A stretch of DNA of 64,000 bases, taken from Syntrophales bacterium. GTDB taxonomy: Bacteria; Desulfobacterota; Syntrophia; Syntrophales; PHBD01. The position numbers and the translations under genes are program-made. Shown here piece after piece: positions 36,256 through 46,700 of the stretch. Position 1 is the stretch's first letter. Every line of letters begins with the position of its first letter. Where the stretch lies: contig DAOSEM010000001.1 in assembly GCA_035363115.1 (NCBI GenBank), positions 124,001 through 188,000 on the forward strand, read 5' to 3'. Under the pieces are notes generated by a model, which saw only the letters and a list, made by a program, of their open reading frames with translations, had not been told where the DNA came from and ran no database searches.

Positions 36256-39200
36256 TCAGCGAGGGACACCGCTGTCGCGGTTTACGAGCGTCCTGCCCTC
36301 CAACCCTTTCCCGATATGGCCGGACGCACTATATCTGGTTCTGGGGAAAACATCGCGGTACCCCCCCCGGTTTATCTCGCCCGCTATCTCCTGCGCTTTC
36401 CGCTGATCCAGGGTCCCGTAAGCCTTCGTCACAGAAAAATAGTGGCCCGGCGCGGCGGCATTCGGAGCCGAAAAACCGGTGGACGGCGGCCGGTTCCCGG
36501 TGACAATCCGGGCGCTGGCCCTTGTTTTCCTGGTCTGCCTGTCGAACACGGACGTCAAAACGACCCAGTAAACCGTCCCGGTCCGGCCTCTGTCCCGAGC
36601 GGCGGAAGACCGGGAGGCATTGTTCTTTTTCTGCCTGTCCCGATACGCCGTCGCCTGGGCATGGGAAATCAGCCCCTGGCGGGCCAGGTGATCGATCATC
36701 CTGGTCGGGCAGTCCCCTTTCAAGCCGTGGCTCATGATGGCGTCATACAGGGCCCTCTGTGCGAACAGCCGTTCCTGTTCGGAAGAATAGCCGGCAAGAC
36801 GCTGGGGGGTCATTCTGCCGAGGGCGGCGTAATCCACCGATTTCATGCCGAGGAGCTGTCGCCGGAACTGGTCGTAGAGCCGGGGCTCGCTGCTTCGGAG
36901 ACAGGAATGGATAGTCCTGTTCATGATGTTGTTGACGACCCACTCCCAGTGCTGTCTGCCCACGGCGGCATAGTCGATTCCGGGTGCCGGTGCCGGCCGC
37001 CTCGGTTGGGGAGAAGGGCTGCTCTCGATCCCTGAGTGCGAAGGAGAGGCATGCATCGGGGACGGGGTGCGCACCGGGGACGGAGAAGCGGGTACCGTGG
37101 GTTTCGGCGCCGGAGGTTGCGCATCGGCATGCTGTTTTCCCGACGGCTCGATGAGGATTCTGGCCTGCGCCGACGCGCTGTTGCCGCCGGCATCGGTGAC
37201 TTTCACGACCAGGTTTCCCGTCTCCGCGTATTCCGCGGCGATGCCGCCCACGGTTCCATGCAGCGATCCGGGTGTGTGGCCTGCGCTGAGGCCTTTTCCG
37301 GAGGCGCGCACATCCACAACGAACGGCTCCTTGAAGCTCTTGGGCACGGTAATGAAAAAAGGCCTGTTTTCACCGCTCTTCAGGGCTTTCGGGGCATTCA
37401 GGGCCAGGCGGTAGGCTTCCTTTGTGAAGGTGGTGCGGGCCGAATGCCGCCGGCCGTTTTCGGCGACAATCGATGCCTCGAAGATGATTTCTTCACCGGC
37501 GGGTATCTTTCCGGCCGGAACGGCCAGACCCGCCCGGTAAGGCGGTGTCTCGCCGGGACGGGGCCGTTCCAGGGAAACGGATTCAATCGTTTGACCCTTT
37601 GCATCTTTTGCCGTCAGGGTCAGGGTTGCCTTGTGGACGCCCTGTCCGATCGTGTAGTGGGCATAGAGCAGAGGCTCCCGATCGGGCGGGAACAGCGCCT
37701 TGTGTTTTTGATCGTCAGGGCTGTCCGTTGCCAGGACCCTGTCGATCCTCACGGCCTGGGCGATTCTGAATCGGGAGACGGCGTTCACCTTCACGCCGGG
37801 CGCGGCGTTGAACACATGGGTCAGTCCGACCGAGTATTCGCCGTCCGCCAGGTCATCCAGCCGGATCTTGAAGCGGTGGTTTCTGATCCCCCCCGATTCA
37901 TACACCTGCTCCTGCTTTCCGAGGCCCGGCACCGGCTTCCCCGCTCCGTCGTATACCTGCCAGAAAAGCTGTGCCGGTTCCGGTTTTCCCGCAGGGTGCT
38001 TCAAATCGGCCTGGAAGGCGAGGACGTCGCCGTTCTGGACCGAGGCGGGAAGCGGCGGCCCGTCGTAGTCGTTGAGAGAGGCGCGGATCTGAAAGGGGGC
38101 CATGGCGGGGACGCTTGTGACCAGGCGAAAAGAGGCGCTCCGGTGGGCGATGATCTTCCGGGTCTTCCCCGCTGTGTCCACGAGGCGCACGGCAACGGTG
38201 TAGGCGGCCGGCGCCATGCCGGTGGTATCGAAGCGCAGCAGGTTCGCTTTGGGATCGTCGCCCGTTGCGGTTTTGTAGCTCTCCCCGTTTACGAGCCACT
38301 GCACCTCGTGAGTCCTGTCCCACTGGCCCGACTTTTGAGATTGAAAGGCCAGAATATCGCCGACCTTGGCGGCCTCTTTCAGTGCCGGGCCTTCAAAAGC
38401 GTTCAGGGTGGCCCGGATCGGCCCGAGGGCAACCTGGCCGGATTCGGCCACCTGGAAGACATAGGTCCGGAAATCCATCTGCAGCTTCGATTTGGCATCG
38501 AGCATCCGGAAGGTGACCGTGTAATCCCCGGGTGTGACATGCTCGCATCTGTATGTGAGGCGGTTCGCCCGGTCTGAGCTTGTCGGCACGGGCGAGGTCT
38601 CGGCCAGCTTCCGTTTCTTCGGCCCCGAGATTTCCCATTTGGCCTCGTAACGATCGGTCCATTTTTCATCTCTGGCAATCTGGAACGTCAGCAGATCGCC
38701 TTCTTTGGCCGTTTCCCCGTAGAGAAGCCTGCCCGTGAAGGTGTCGCGCCGGGCGAAGATGATGTCGAGATCGATGTCCCCGGCACGGGCGGTGATCTCC
38801 TCGAATTTCAGCCTCTGCAGGTGTCCCGAAGCCTCGCGGGTCGCATCCTCCCGCCAGTTTTTCCAGACGGCTCCCCCTGCCTTCGCCCCCTCGACCGCGG
38901 CATCCTTGCCCAGGACCAGGGGGTCGATCGTCATGGAGGCAACGGTTCGCCAGGTCACCTTGCCGGTCACCCGCAGGAAACTCGCCACGGGATTGACGGT
39001 CTTGCCTTTGCGTACCTGCTCCAGGATATATCGCTTTTCCTCCTCATCAACGGCCCATCCCTGCTCCAGGGCGTCGATGACGGGAATGGGGGCCAGCTCG
39101 ATGGCGGCCACCAGCGCCCTCTTGGTATTCTTGACCGCTTCACTGTCCCGCTCCGAAAGATTGAAGAACAGGTGCTGACCCTGCTCGGCCTTCTTCAGTT

Positions 39201-40554
39201 GATCGGCGATGCTCAGCAGGTCTCCCGAGAAGGCCGCCATGCTTCCCACCTTTTGGAGCCTGGCAGGGGGTGCGACCGCCGCCGGTTTCTGCCTGCCGCC
39301 GGCATCGGATGATCTCTTCATCTCCGCGGTGATTTCCCGCACCAGCCTGTCGGGTGCCCCGGTCTCCCGCATCCGGGCAAGGATCTCTCCCTTCTGGCTC
39401 GGGGTCATCCCTTCGGTCTTTTTCAGGATCCGGTCCCGGTACGCCCCGGCATGTTCCGGGTGCCTGCCGGCCATCTCCCCCAGGACGCGCACTTCGTTGA
39501 GGGTGTCGAGATAGACGAGGTGCGAAGACGCGGCCTCTGCCGTGGCCGATTTGATCTGCTGCTGCTTCTGGGACATGGATTCGGAGGGTGCCCTTGTCTT
39601 GCCCTCCGCCGGAAGGCTGGATTGCTGCGGCCGGATGACATCCTCCAGGCCGGCCTGCCTGGCCAGCTCCAGGGTGGCGCTCTGGGCCCGGTCGTGGTAC
39701 TTGCTTTTCTGGGCCTGCTTCTGCTGGAGCCGGGCCTCCAGATCGAGGCGTTTCTGCGAGGCATCCAGCGGCTCTTTTCTCTCATCCGGGTACCGCTTTT
39801 TGTGGGCCTGGAGCTCCCGGGCAACCGGCTCGATCTCGCGGGTCTTTTTCTGAACGAAATCATCCATCTCGTCCTTGTACGCCACAATCTCGTCAAAGTC
39901 CGGCGTTTCTCCGGAGCGGGATCTGGCCTCATACATCGCCGCCTCCCGACGCTTGTAGGCATCGTTGTTGAGCCCGGCGATTCTCTCGAAATCCGCCGCG
40001 TTTACCCCCCTGGGATCGGCCATGAAATCCACGTCGTTCTTTCGGGCGTAATCGATCTTTTCCGGGTCGACCCCGTTCTCTTCGAGAAATCCGTTCACTC
40101 TCCGGTTGTAGGAATCCTGGATGGTTTTGACCTGTTCCGGAGAGCCGGCCTGCACGATGTAGTCGGAATCCGTGCCGGCATCGAAGGGCCTGTTCCTTTC
40201 CCGCCGCTGGGGATTCATCCTGGCTCCCTGCTCGGCAGCCGCCTGCCTGGCGATCTCCAGGTTCTTTTCGGAGTAGAAATTCTGGCATCTCTGATAGACT
40301 TCATCGGTCATCGAGTGGCGCACCTTCCGGCCATCGACCAGTTCCACGATGGAAAAATCCTTGATCCGCATCCGGTTGATCTCGGCGTTGTGCTTGAAGA
40401 CCAGCGCCTCCTGCTTCTTCGACGCGGTTCCCGCGCTCACGGCCTCCGCCGCCTTCATCAGTTCCAGGGTCCAGCAGAACGCGGGGGAGGATGCGGCGGC
40501 AAGGAAAAGAGCGACCAGGATAAACCGTTTCAGCAGACCGTCGATCCGTTTCAC
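36256..40554 (-). CDS. Very large exported protein with three Ig-like tandem repeats
   Basis: 1432 residues starting at GTG 40554, which has GGGAGG six bases upstream and overlaps the TPR gene stop by four bases (GTGA). A clean signal peptide (FILVALFLAAASSPAFC) is followed by a charged helical/coiled-coil region to about residue 400. Near residues 600, 720 and 830 three repeats of about 105 residues begin: GRLLYGETAKEGDLLTFQ, GPALKEAAKVGDILAFQ and GPPLPASVQNGDVLAFQ, each ending in a beta sandwich-like stretch. More beta domains follow, then a Pro/Ser linker at about 1135-1195 and a C-terminal domain ending with a compact region around VYWVVLTSVFDRQTRKT. Not a recognised family; the architecture suits a surface or periplasmic structural protein. 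Confidence 0.75.
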   Translation of the reverse strand: MKRIDGLLKRFILVALFLAAASSPAFCWTLELMKAAEAVSAGTASKKQEALVFKHNAEINRMRIKDFSIVELVDGRKVRHSMTDEVYQRCQNFYSEKNLEIARQAAAEQGARMNPQRRERNRPFDAGTDSDYIVQAGSPEQVKTIQDSYNRRVNGFLEENGVDPEKIDYARKNDVDFMADPRGVNAADFERIAGLNNDAYKRREAAMYEARSRSGETPDFDEIVAYKDEMDDFVQKKTREIEPVARELQAHKKRYPDERKEPLDASQKRLDLEARLQQKQAQKSKYHDRAQSATLELARQAGLEDVIRPQQSSLPAEGKTRAPSESMSQKQQQIKSATAEAASSHLVYLDTLNEVRVLGEMAGRHPEHAGAYRDRILKKTEGMTPSQKGEILARMRETGAPDRLVREITAEMKRSSDAGGRQKPAAVAPPARLQKVGSMAAFSGDLLSIADQLKKAEQGQHLFFNLSERDSEAVKNTKRALVAAIELAPIPVIDALEQGWAVDEEEKRYILEQVRKGKTVNPVASFLRVTGKVTWRTVASMTIDPLVLGKDAAVEGAKAGGAVWKNWREDATREASGHLQRLKFEEITARAGDIDLDIIFARRDTFTGRLLYGETAKEGDLLTFQIARDEKWTDRYEAKWEISGPKKRKLAETSPVPTSSDRANRLTYRCEHVTPGDYTVTFRMLDAKSKLQMDFRTYVFQVAESGQVALGPIRATLNAFEGPALKEAAKVGDILAFQSQKSGQWDRTHEVQWLVNGESYKTATGDDPKANLLRFDTTGMAPAAYTVAVRLVDTAGKTRKIIAHRSASFRLVTSVPAMAPFQIRASLNDYDGPPLPASVQNGDVLAFQADLKHPAGKPEPAQLFWQVYDGAGKPVPGLGKQEQVYESGGIRNHRFKIRLDDLADGEYSVGLTHVFNAAPGVKVNAVSRFRIAQAVRIDRVLATDSPDDQKHKALFPPDREPLLYAHYTIGQGVHKATLTLTAKDAKGQTIESVSLERPRPGETPPYRAGLAVPAGKIPAGEEIIFEASIVAENGRRHSARTTFTKEAYRLALNAPKALKSGENRPFFITVPKSFKEPFVVDVRASGKGLSAGHTPGSLHGTVGGIAAEYAETGNLVVKVTDAGGNSASAQARILIEPSGKQHADAQPPAPKPTVPASPSPVRTPSPMHASPSHSGIESSPSPQPRRPAPAPGIDYAAVGRQHWEWVVNNIMNRTIHSCLRSSEPRLYDQFRRQLLGMKSVDYAALGRMTPQRLAGYSSEQERLFAQRALYDAIMSHGLKGDCPTRMIDHLARQGLISHAQATAYRDRQKKNNASRSSAARDRGRTGTVYWVVLTSVFDRQTRKTRASARIVTGNRPPSTGFSAPNAAAPGHYFSVTKAYGTLDQRKAQEIAGEINRGGYRDVFPRTRYSASGHIGKGLEGRTLVNRDSGVPR

Positions 40555-41420
40555 TGTCTTCCTCCCTGATCCCATTCGTTCAGCAGATCCCGTGCGTAGA
40601 TCCGTTCGGCGTCCGGGCCTGTTTTGCCGGAGATGACCCGCTGCAGCTCCTTTTTGGCGAGGGCTGTCTGGTTGTCGCTTTTCAAGAGCACGGCCAGGGA
40701 GGTGGCGACTGCCGCGGAACGGGGGTGTTGCAGGGACAGGCTCTTGAAAACCTTGATCCCTTCCTTTGTCCGGTCGTCCGCCACGTAGCAGAGCGCCAGG
40801 GGTCCCGCCACCAGGCCGGTCGCCTTCTGAGGTTCCTTTTCGATCAAGAGGCGGTACTGCTCCGCGGCGAGCAGGAATTTCCCCTGCTCCTGAAGGACCC
40901 GGGCCAGCAACAACCGGGCCCTCCCATGATCGGGGTTCAGCTCCAGGGTCCGGATCAGGCTCTCCGTTGCCTTTGCCATGGACAGGGCGTCGGAATGGAG
41001 GGCGGCATAGAGAATCCCCCGGAGGAACCAGTACTCGCTCCGTTCGGCGTGGATGGCGATGGCCGAGTCGACATGAAAGAGGGCATTGTGGAAATAGACG
41101 GGAAGCCCGGATTGACGCCACTTCTCATAGTCCCGGGCCGCACACCGGTATAGATAAGAGGCATAATCTTCAAAGCCGCCCTTGGCGGCATGGATTTCAA
41201 CGCCGCCGGGAGCGCCCCGGTCCGCTGTCCTGCCGGTCGCCTGCGGCGTCTGGTCTCCCGCGGCATCGTGAACCAGTACGCCGCTCGTCATCAAAAGAAA
41301 GACGATCAGGACGACAAGGAGCGGTTTGTTCCCTCGCGGAGAAAACGCCGTCTCGATCCTCCCGCCTCGCAGGAACGGTATTTCGCATCGGCCGGATATC
41401 GTGATTCTCTGCATGATCAT
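40551..41420 (-). CDS. Membrane-anchored TPR protein
   Basis: 289 residues. ATG 41420 is chosen because GGAGG lies seven bases upstream; the open frame extends 19 codons further without support. A single hydrophobic segment (LLVVLIVFLLMTSGVLV) near residue 35 anchors or exports it. Four to five tetratricopeptide units follow (SEYWFLRGILYAALHSDALS, LELNPDHGRARLLLARVLQE, GKFLLAAEQYRLLIEKEPQK). First gene of the envelope operon, with a promoter about 210 bases upstream. TPR proteins serve as assembly scaffolds, and the large exported protein next in the operon is the likely partner. Confidence 0.8.
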   Translation of the reverse strand: MIMQRITISGRCEIPFLRGGRIETAFSPRGNKPLLVVLIVFLLMTSGVLVHDAAGDQTPQATGRTADRGAPGGVEIHAAKGGFEDYASYLYRCAARDYEKWRQSGLPVYFHNALFHVDSAIAIHAERSEYWFLRGILYAALHSDALSMAKATESLIRTLELNPDHGRARLLLARVLQEQGKFLLAAEQYRLLIEKEPQKATGLVAGPLALCYVADDRTKEGIKVFKSLSLQHPRSAAVATSLAVLLKSDNQTALAKKELQRVISGKTGPDAERIYARDLLNEWDQGGRQ

Positions 41421-41630
41421 AGGGGTGCCTCCGACTTGTAATGCCGACGAATCGTCATCGCCTTCGTCAGGAATCATCCATCGATCGCAACAGGCATGCA
41501 GCAGCCGTCAGCCGGTGCTGTCTGGCCTGGTCGGGCGATGGTTTCAGGGTTTGGACGACAAAAAGGATTGCCGTGAAGGGTATGGATCGCCGGGATACGG
41601 TTTTTGCGGATGTTGCTTTGGTTCCTGGCC

Positions 41631-41658
41631 TTTATAGCAAAAACAAATCCATTAACAA
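41631..41658 (-). promoter_or_regulatory. Candidate promoter of the envelope operon
   Basis: Minus strand TTGTTA (41658-41653), 16-base spacer, TATAAA (41636-41631). The leader to ATG 41420 would be about 205 bases. The rest of 41421-41790 holds a GGCTTTTTT/AAAAAAGCC hairpin at 41695-41720 without a T run, so I do not call it a terminator, and no gene. Confidence 0.55.
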
Positions 41659-41790
41659 AGCAGTTGTTACAACCTTGTGCACCATTTCAGGGACGGCTTT
41701 TTTATAACACAGAAAAAGCCCCCGCTTTGTGAGGCAGGTCACGTTGCAAAGCATTGTGCTCGAGATGCCGATGGTCCGGGGAGCCTCGAT

Positions 41791-43752
41791 TCACATCTTG
41801 GTCCCGTCGAGCAGTTCACGAACCGCATTGGCCAGGGCGCTCATCTGGATCGGCTTGACGATCACCCTGTCGACGTTGAGCTCGGTGATTTTTTCCAGGT
41901 CGCTCTTTTCCAGGAATCCCGAACAGAGAATGACGGGAATCTCCCTGCTCATCGTCTTGATCGCCTTGACCACTTCGAATCCCGTCATGTGCGGCATCGT
42001 CTTGTCCGTGATGACGATGTCAATTCCCCGGATGTCGCTCTTGAGCAGGTCGATCGCTTTCACCGGGTCGGTTTCCGTCAGGACCCGGTAACCCAGATCC
42101 TCGAGTATTTCACTGCTCATGTCGACAATCATCTGCTCGTCATCGATGAACAGGACCGTTTCGCCTTTTCCCGGGGGAATGATTGTGTTTTTCCCGTGTT
42201 CTCCGACTTCGATCTCCCTGTCGACCAGCGGGAGATAGATCATGAAGTGCGACCCCTTGCCCTCTTCACTGTATACCCTGATCTCTCCATGGTGATCCTT
42301 GACGATCCCGAGGACAACCGAAAGGCCCAGCCCCGTTCCTTCCCCCTGCTGTTTGGTGGTGAAATACGGATCGAAGATCTTTCCCAGGTTCTGTTGGGGG
42401 ATCCCCTGTCCGGTATCCCGGACGGACAGCTCCACGTAGCGGCCGTCAGGCAGCGGGATGCGAAACAGGGCGGCGCCCGCCTCGATTTCGACCTGCCTCA
42501 ATCCGATCTCCAGGATCCCCCCGCTTTCCTTCATGGCATGGCTGGCATTCGTACACAGGTTCATGAGCACCTGGTACATCTGGGAGGGATCCGCCATGAT
42601 CACGTGCGGGGTTTCTGGCGTCTTCTGCCGGATCTCGATGGTTGTCGGCAGGGACGCCCGCATGAATTTCACGACCTCTTTGATAATCGGGGCAAGCGAA
42701 AGAGGGTTTTTTTCCGGTTCGGCCTTGCGGCTGAAGGTCAGGATCTGCTGCACCAGGTCCCTGGCTCGATCCGCGGCCTTGAGAATCTGCTCCGCGTGCC
42801 TGGATGCCTTCGGATTGCTGCGCACTTCGTGCAGGCACAATTCAGAATATCCCATGATGCTGCTGAGGATATTGTTGAAGTCATGGGCAATGCCGCCGGC
42901 AAGCGTTCCGATCGCTTCCATCTTCTGTGCCTGCTGAAGCCTTTCCTCCAGCTTCTTCCTTTCCTTCTCGATCCGGGCCTGCTTGGTAAAGTCGAGGTGA
43001 ATCATGATGACATACAGGATGGCATCGTTGACATCGAGGACGGGATAGAGGATTCCCTGTACGACGAGCAGGTTGCCTTTGCCGACCGTGGATTCCGCAT
43101 TATACTCAATTGTCGGGGTGGTTGACGGCATTCCGTCGAACGCCCTGTGCACGGCCGGCATGATACCAAGCGCCTCGATCTGCCGGTCACGAAGGATATT
43201 GTAGCCCTTCAGGTCTTCCTGCGTGACCGCCCATAGCTTTTCAAAGGCCGTGTTGGTGAAGATAATGTCGCCTTCGGGTGAAAATACCTGGATGGAAAAT
43301 GGGGCCTGTTCAAGAATGCCGCGGACTCGGTTTTCGCTCTCGTGCAGGGCCTCTTCGGCGAGCCTTCGCTTTGTGATGTCCTGGATGGTAACGATGTGCC
43401 CGGCTGCGGGATCATCCGCCTTCAGATACGCAGCGGTCAGAATGGCAAAAAGGATGGTGCCGTCTTTCCTCACGAGATGCGACTCGACACTCGTCCGTTC
43501 GCTGCCCGCAAGCCGTGAATAGAGCTCGCGGCCGACCCGCTCATACTCTTCGTCGGAATCGTAGAACATCCGCGTGCCGTGCTCGAGGATCTCCGGTTCC
43601 GCGTATCCGAGAAGCTCACACAGCGCTTGATTGACGTGGACCAGCACCCGGTTGATCGCAAAGAAGACGCCGATCGGGATCGCGTGAAAGATGCTTGCCT
43701 GAAGTGATTCGCTGATGGGCCGCCTTCCTTTCGGGTCTTTCATCGCCGTCAT
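41791..43752 (-). CDS. Hybrid PAS sensor histidine kinase with C-terminal receiver
   Basis: 653 residues, no membrane segment, so a cytoplasmic sensor. Two PAS domains (about 20-130 and 145-260). The HisKA box GGIAHDFNNILSSIMGY has its phospho-accepting His near residue 291. The ATPase has N box LMNLCTNASHAM near 400, DTGQGIP near 449 and GEGTGLGLSV near 475. A receiver domain covers about 530-650 with the phospho-acceptor in VITDKTMPHM. The start overlaps the stop of the larger kinase upstream by four bases (ATGA), so the two are co-translated and may form one signalling unit. No output gene is adjacent; the phosphotransfer partner is unknown. Confidence 0.92.
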   Translation of the reverse strand: MTAMKDPKGRRPISESLQASIFHAIPIGVFFAINRVLVHVNQALCELLGYAEPEILEHGTRMFYDSDEEYERVGRELYSRLAGSERTSVESHLVRKDGTILFAILTAAYLKADDPAAGHIVTIQDITKRRLAEEALHESENRVRGILEQAPFSIQVFSPEGDIIFTNTAFEKLWAVTQEDLKGYNILRDRQIEALGIMPAVHRAFDGMPSTTPTIEYNAESTVGKGNLLVVQGILYPVLDVNDAILYVIMIHLDFTKQARIEKERKKLEERLQQAQKMEAIGTLAGGIAHDFNNILSSIMGYSELCLHEVRSNPKASRHAEQILKAADRARDLVQQILTFSRKAEPEKNPLSLAPIIKEVVKFMRASLPTTIEIRQKTPETPHVIMADPSQMYQVLMNLCTNASHAMKESGGILEIGLRQVEIEAGAALFRIPLPDGRYVELSVRDTGQGIPQQNLGKIFDPYFTTKQQGEGTGLGLSVVLGIVKDHHGEIRVYSEEGKGSHFMIYLPLVDREIEVGEHGKNTIIPPGKGETVLFIDDEQMIVDMSSEILEDLGYRVLTETDPVKAIDLLKSDIRGIDIVITDKTMPHMTGFEVVKAIKTMSREIPVILCSGFLEKSDLEKITELNVDRVIVKPIQMSALANAVRELLDGTKM

Positions 43753-46700
43753 GCCGTATCCCCGATCTTCCGGTCCAGCTCCGTCCGGACCGCCAGGCCG
43801 ATCTTTTCGAGGATGTAGGGCTTCTGGACGAATGCCCCGGCGCCCATTTCCAGGGTTTTCCGGACCCGGTCCGTTTCCGAGAAGCCGCTGGCGAGGATCG
43901 CCTTCTGCCGGGGATGAATCTCAAGGATTCTGCGGTACGTCTCCATGCCGTCGATCCCCGGATCCATGATCATGTCCAGGACCACCAGGTCCACCTTCCG
44001 GCCTCGAAGGAGGGCAACCGCCTCCTCCCCGCCGGCGACGGCCTCGACCCGGTACCCGAGCCTTTCCAGCATGCTGATGGCCAACTCGCGCTGCTCCTTC
44101 ACGTCGTCCACCACCAGGATGGACTCCCCCCTGCCCTGGCAGGATGAGGGGGAGGCGTCCATGTCGTCCCGGGCGCTCTTTTCTCTCGTGACGGGGAAAA
44201 AAAGCGTGAAGGTGCTTCCCTCGCCCTCGGCGCTCTGCACATCGATGTAGCCGCTGTGGTCCTTGACGGTTCCCCAGACGACGGCCAGTCCCAGGCCGGT
44301 TCCGCTTCGTCCCATCACTTTCTTCGTGTAGAAGGGCTCGAAGATCTTGCCCAGGTCCTCCTCGGAGATTCCGCCGCCCGTGTCGGAGACCGTCAGGACG
44401 ACATAGTCCCCTTCCTGGACGTCGTCGTATCCCCGGATGGGCTGGTCCAGGTAGCGGTTCTTCGTCCGGATCGTGACCTCTCCCCTGCCGGCGATGGACT
44501 CGAAGGCGTTGGACACGAGGTTCATGACGGTCTTACCCAGGTGAACGGGCGATCCCTTGATGTTCAGAAGGCAGCTCTCGAGCTCCGCCGCGAAGGCGAC
44601 CTGCGGGTGGCGGTCTCTCAGCTCCCTGAATTCCAGCGTTCCGAGGTAATCGGAGATGATCCCGCCCAGGTCGACCACGTCCGAAACGTTGACGCCCCGC
44701 CGGGCCAGGGTCAGGAGGTCCTGGATGATCGCCGCTCCCCGGATGCTGGCCTGAAGGATGTTGTCCGCATGCCGCTTTGTGGAGCTGCCTTCGGGCAGTT
44801 TTTCCGCCAGCAGCTCCGAATAACCCACCATGACGCCGAGGATGTTGTTGAGGTCGTGGGCGACGCCGCCCGCCAGGAGCCCCAGCGCCTCCATCTTCTC
44901 CGCTCTCTGGAGCTGCTCCTCCAGCTCGCGGCGCTCCTCCACGGCCCGCTTGCGCTCGGTGATGTCGCGGATGAAGCCGCCGACCCCGGTTTTGCCGCTC
45001 TGCAGCGGTACGGGAAACTTGGTTGTCTCGAAGACGCGGTCCCCGACAGCCTCCTCCGTGCTGACGACGGAGCCCATCGTGACGGCCTCCCGGTCGGAGG
45101 CGCGGCAGTTCTGCGCCGCCTCTTCGGGCATCAGGTCGAAATCGGACAGGCCGATGATTTCCTCGGACGTCCGTCCGTAAAAGTCGGCCAGCGCCTTGTT
45201 CGCCACGATGTGCTGGAAATGGTTGTCTTTCAGGAATACAAAGTCCGACGTGCTGTTGATGAAGGTGCTGTAGCGCGTTTCGCTCTCCTTGAGCTCCTCC
45301 TCCACCCGCTTGCGCTCGGTGATGTCGCGGAAAAACCAGACCCGGCCGAAGTACTGGTTGTCGGCCCCCGTCAGGGGAGAGGAGTAGCGTTCGAGGACCC
45401 TCCCGTCGCTCAGCAGGATTTCATCCTGGCAGGTTTCATGCGGGTGGTCGTAGAGGTAATTGACTTTTTCCAGGAAGGTCTCCGGATCGACAAGCCACCG
45501 CCGGACCGATTTCAGCAGCAATTCATCGGATTGCGTGGCAACGATGGCGGGGGGAACCTTCCATATTTCCGTAAAGCGCTTGTTGTGCAGGATGATCTTT
45601 CCCTCGCTGTCCACGGCCAGAATGCCGTCGATGGACGCTTCCTGCTGGGCCGACAGCAGGGCGTTCCGGAAGGCGCTCTCCGTCTCCATCTGCCTGCGCT
45701 CGGTGATGTCCTGGACTCTTCCCTCGTAATGGACGGTGTTGCCCTTTGCGTCGCGCACGACCCGGGCGTTGGCGGAGATCCAGATCGTGCTCCCGTCCTT
45801 GCGGCGTACCCGGTATTCGAAATGGTCGATTTTCCCCTGTTCCTGGAGAAGGCTTATGAACCGGCGGCGATCTTCGGGATCGACGTAATACTGCGTTTCT
45901 ATGTCCGTCACGGTCGCGACCATCTCCTCCGGCGAGGCGTATCCGCAAAGGCGCGCCATGGCCGGGTTGACGCTGATGTAGCGGCCTTCGGGCGTGCTCT
46001 GGTAGATGCCCTCGACGGCGTTCTCGAATATGCTTCGATAGCGCTCCTCGCTCTCCTTGAGCTCCTCCTCCGCCCGCTTGCGTTCCGTGATGTCGTTCGA
46101 ATTGATGATGATGCCCGTCAGGTTTCCCGAGGCATCGTAAAAGGAGTGGCCCGACGAGCGGAGCCATATGTAGTGTCCGTCTGCGTGCCGGTAACGATAC
46201 TCCATCTCGTGGTCTGTCTTGGTGCGAATGCCTTCCAGGTATTTGCTTGCAATCCGTTCGCGATCTTCGGGATGGATGCGATCAAAAGAGGACCTGCCGA
46301 TGACTTGCTCCGGACCGTCTCCCAGCAGGGTCCGGTGGGAAGGGCTGGTGTATATAATCTTCCCTGCGGCGTCCGTCTCGGTCACGATGTCCGTCATGTT
46401 TTCCGTGATGTGTCTGTATCGGTTTTCGCTCTCGCGCAGCGCATCCTCCATCCGCTTGCGTTCCGTGATGTCGACGAGGAATCCCTGGAAATGCAGAATC
46501 CGCCCTTTGCCGTCCTGCACGGCCCGGGTGCAGTGGGATGCCCAGAAGACCGTCCCGTCCCTGCGGGCGATGCGACACTCGAAATTCAGGAGCTCTCCGT
46601 GCTCCGCAAGGAGGTGTGTCGCCCTGTTCCTGGCTTCCGGGTCGGCATAGACCTGGGTCCCGATGTCCGCCACGGAATCCATCAGCTCCTCCGGGGTCTT

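Noticed and set aside
41695..41720. GGCTTTTTT/AAAAAAGCC hairpin as terminator of the kinase pair
   Set aside because: No T run on either strand after the stem.
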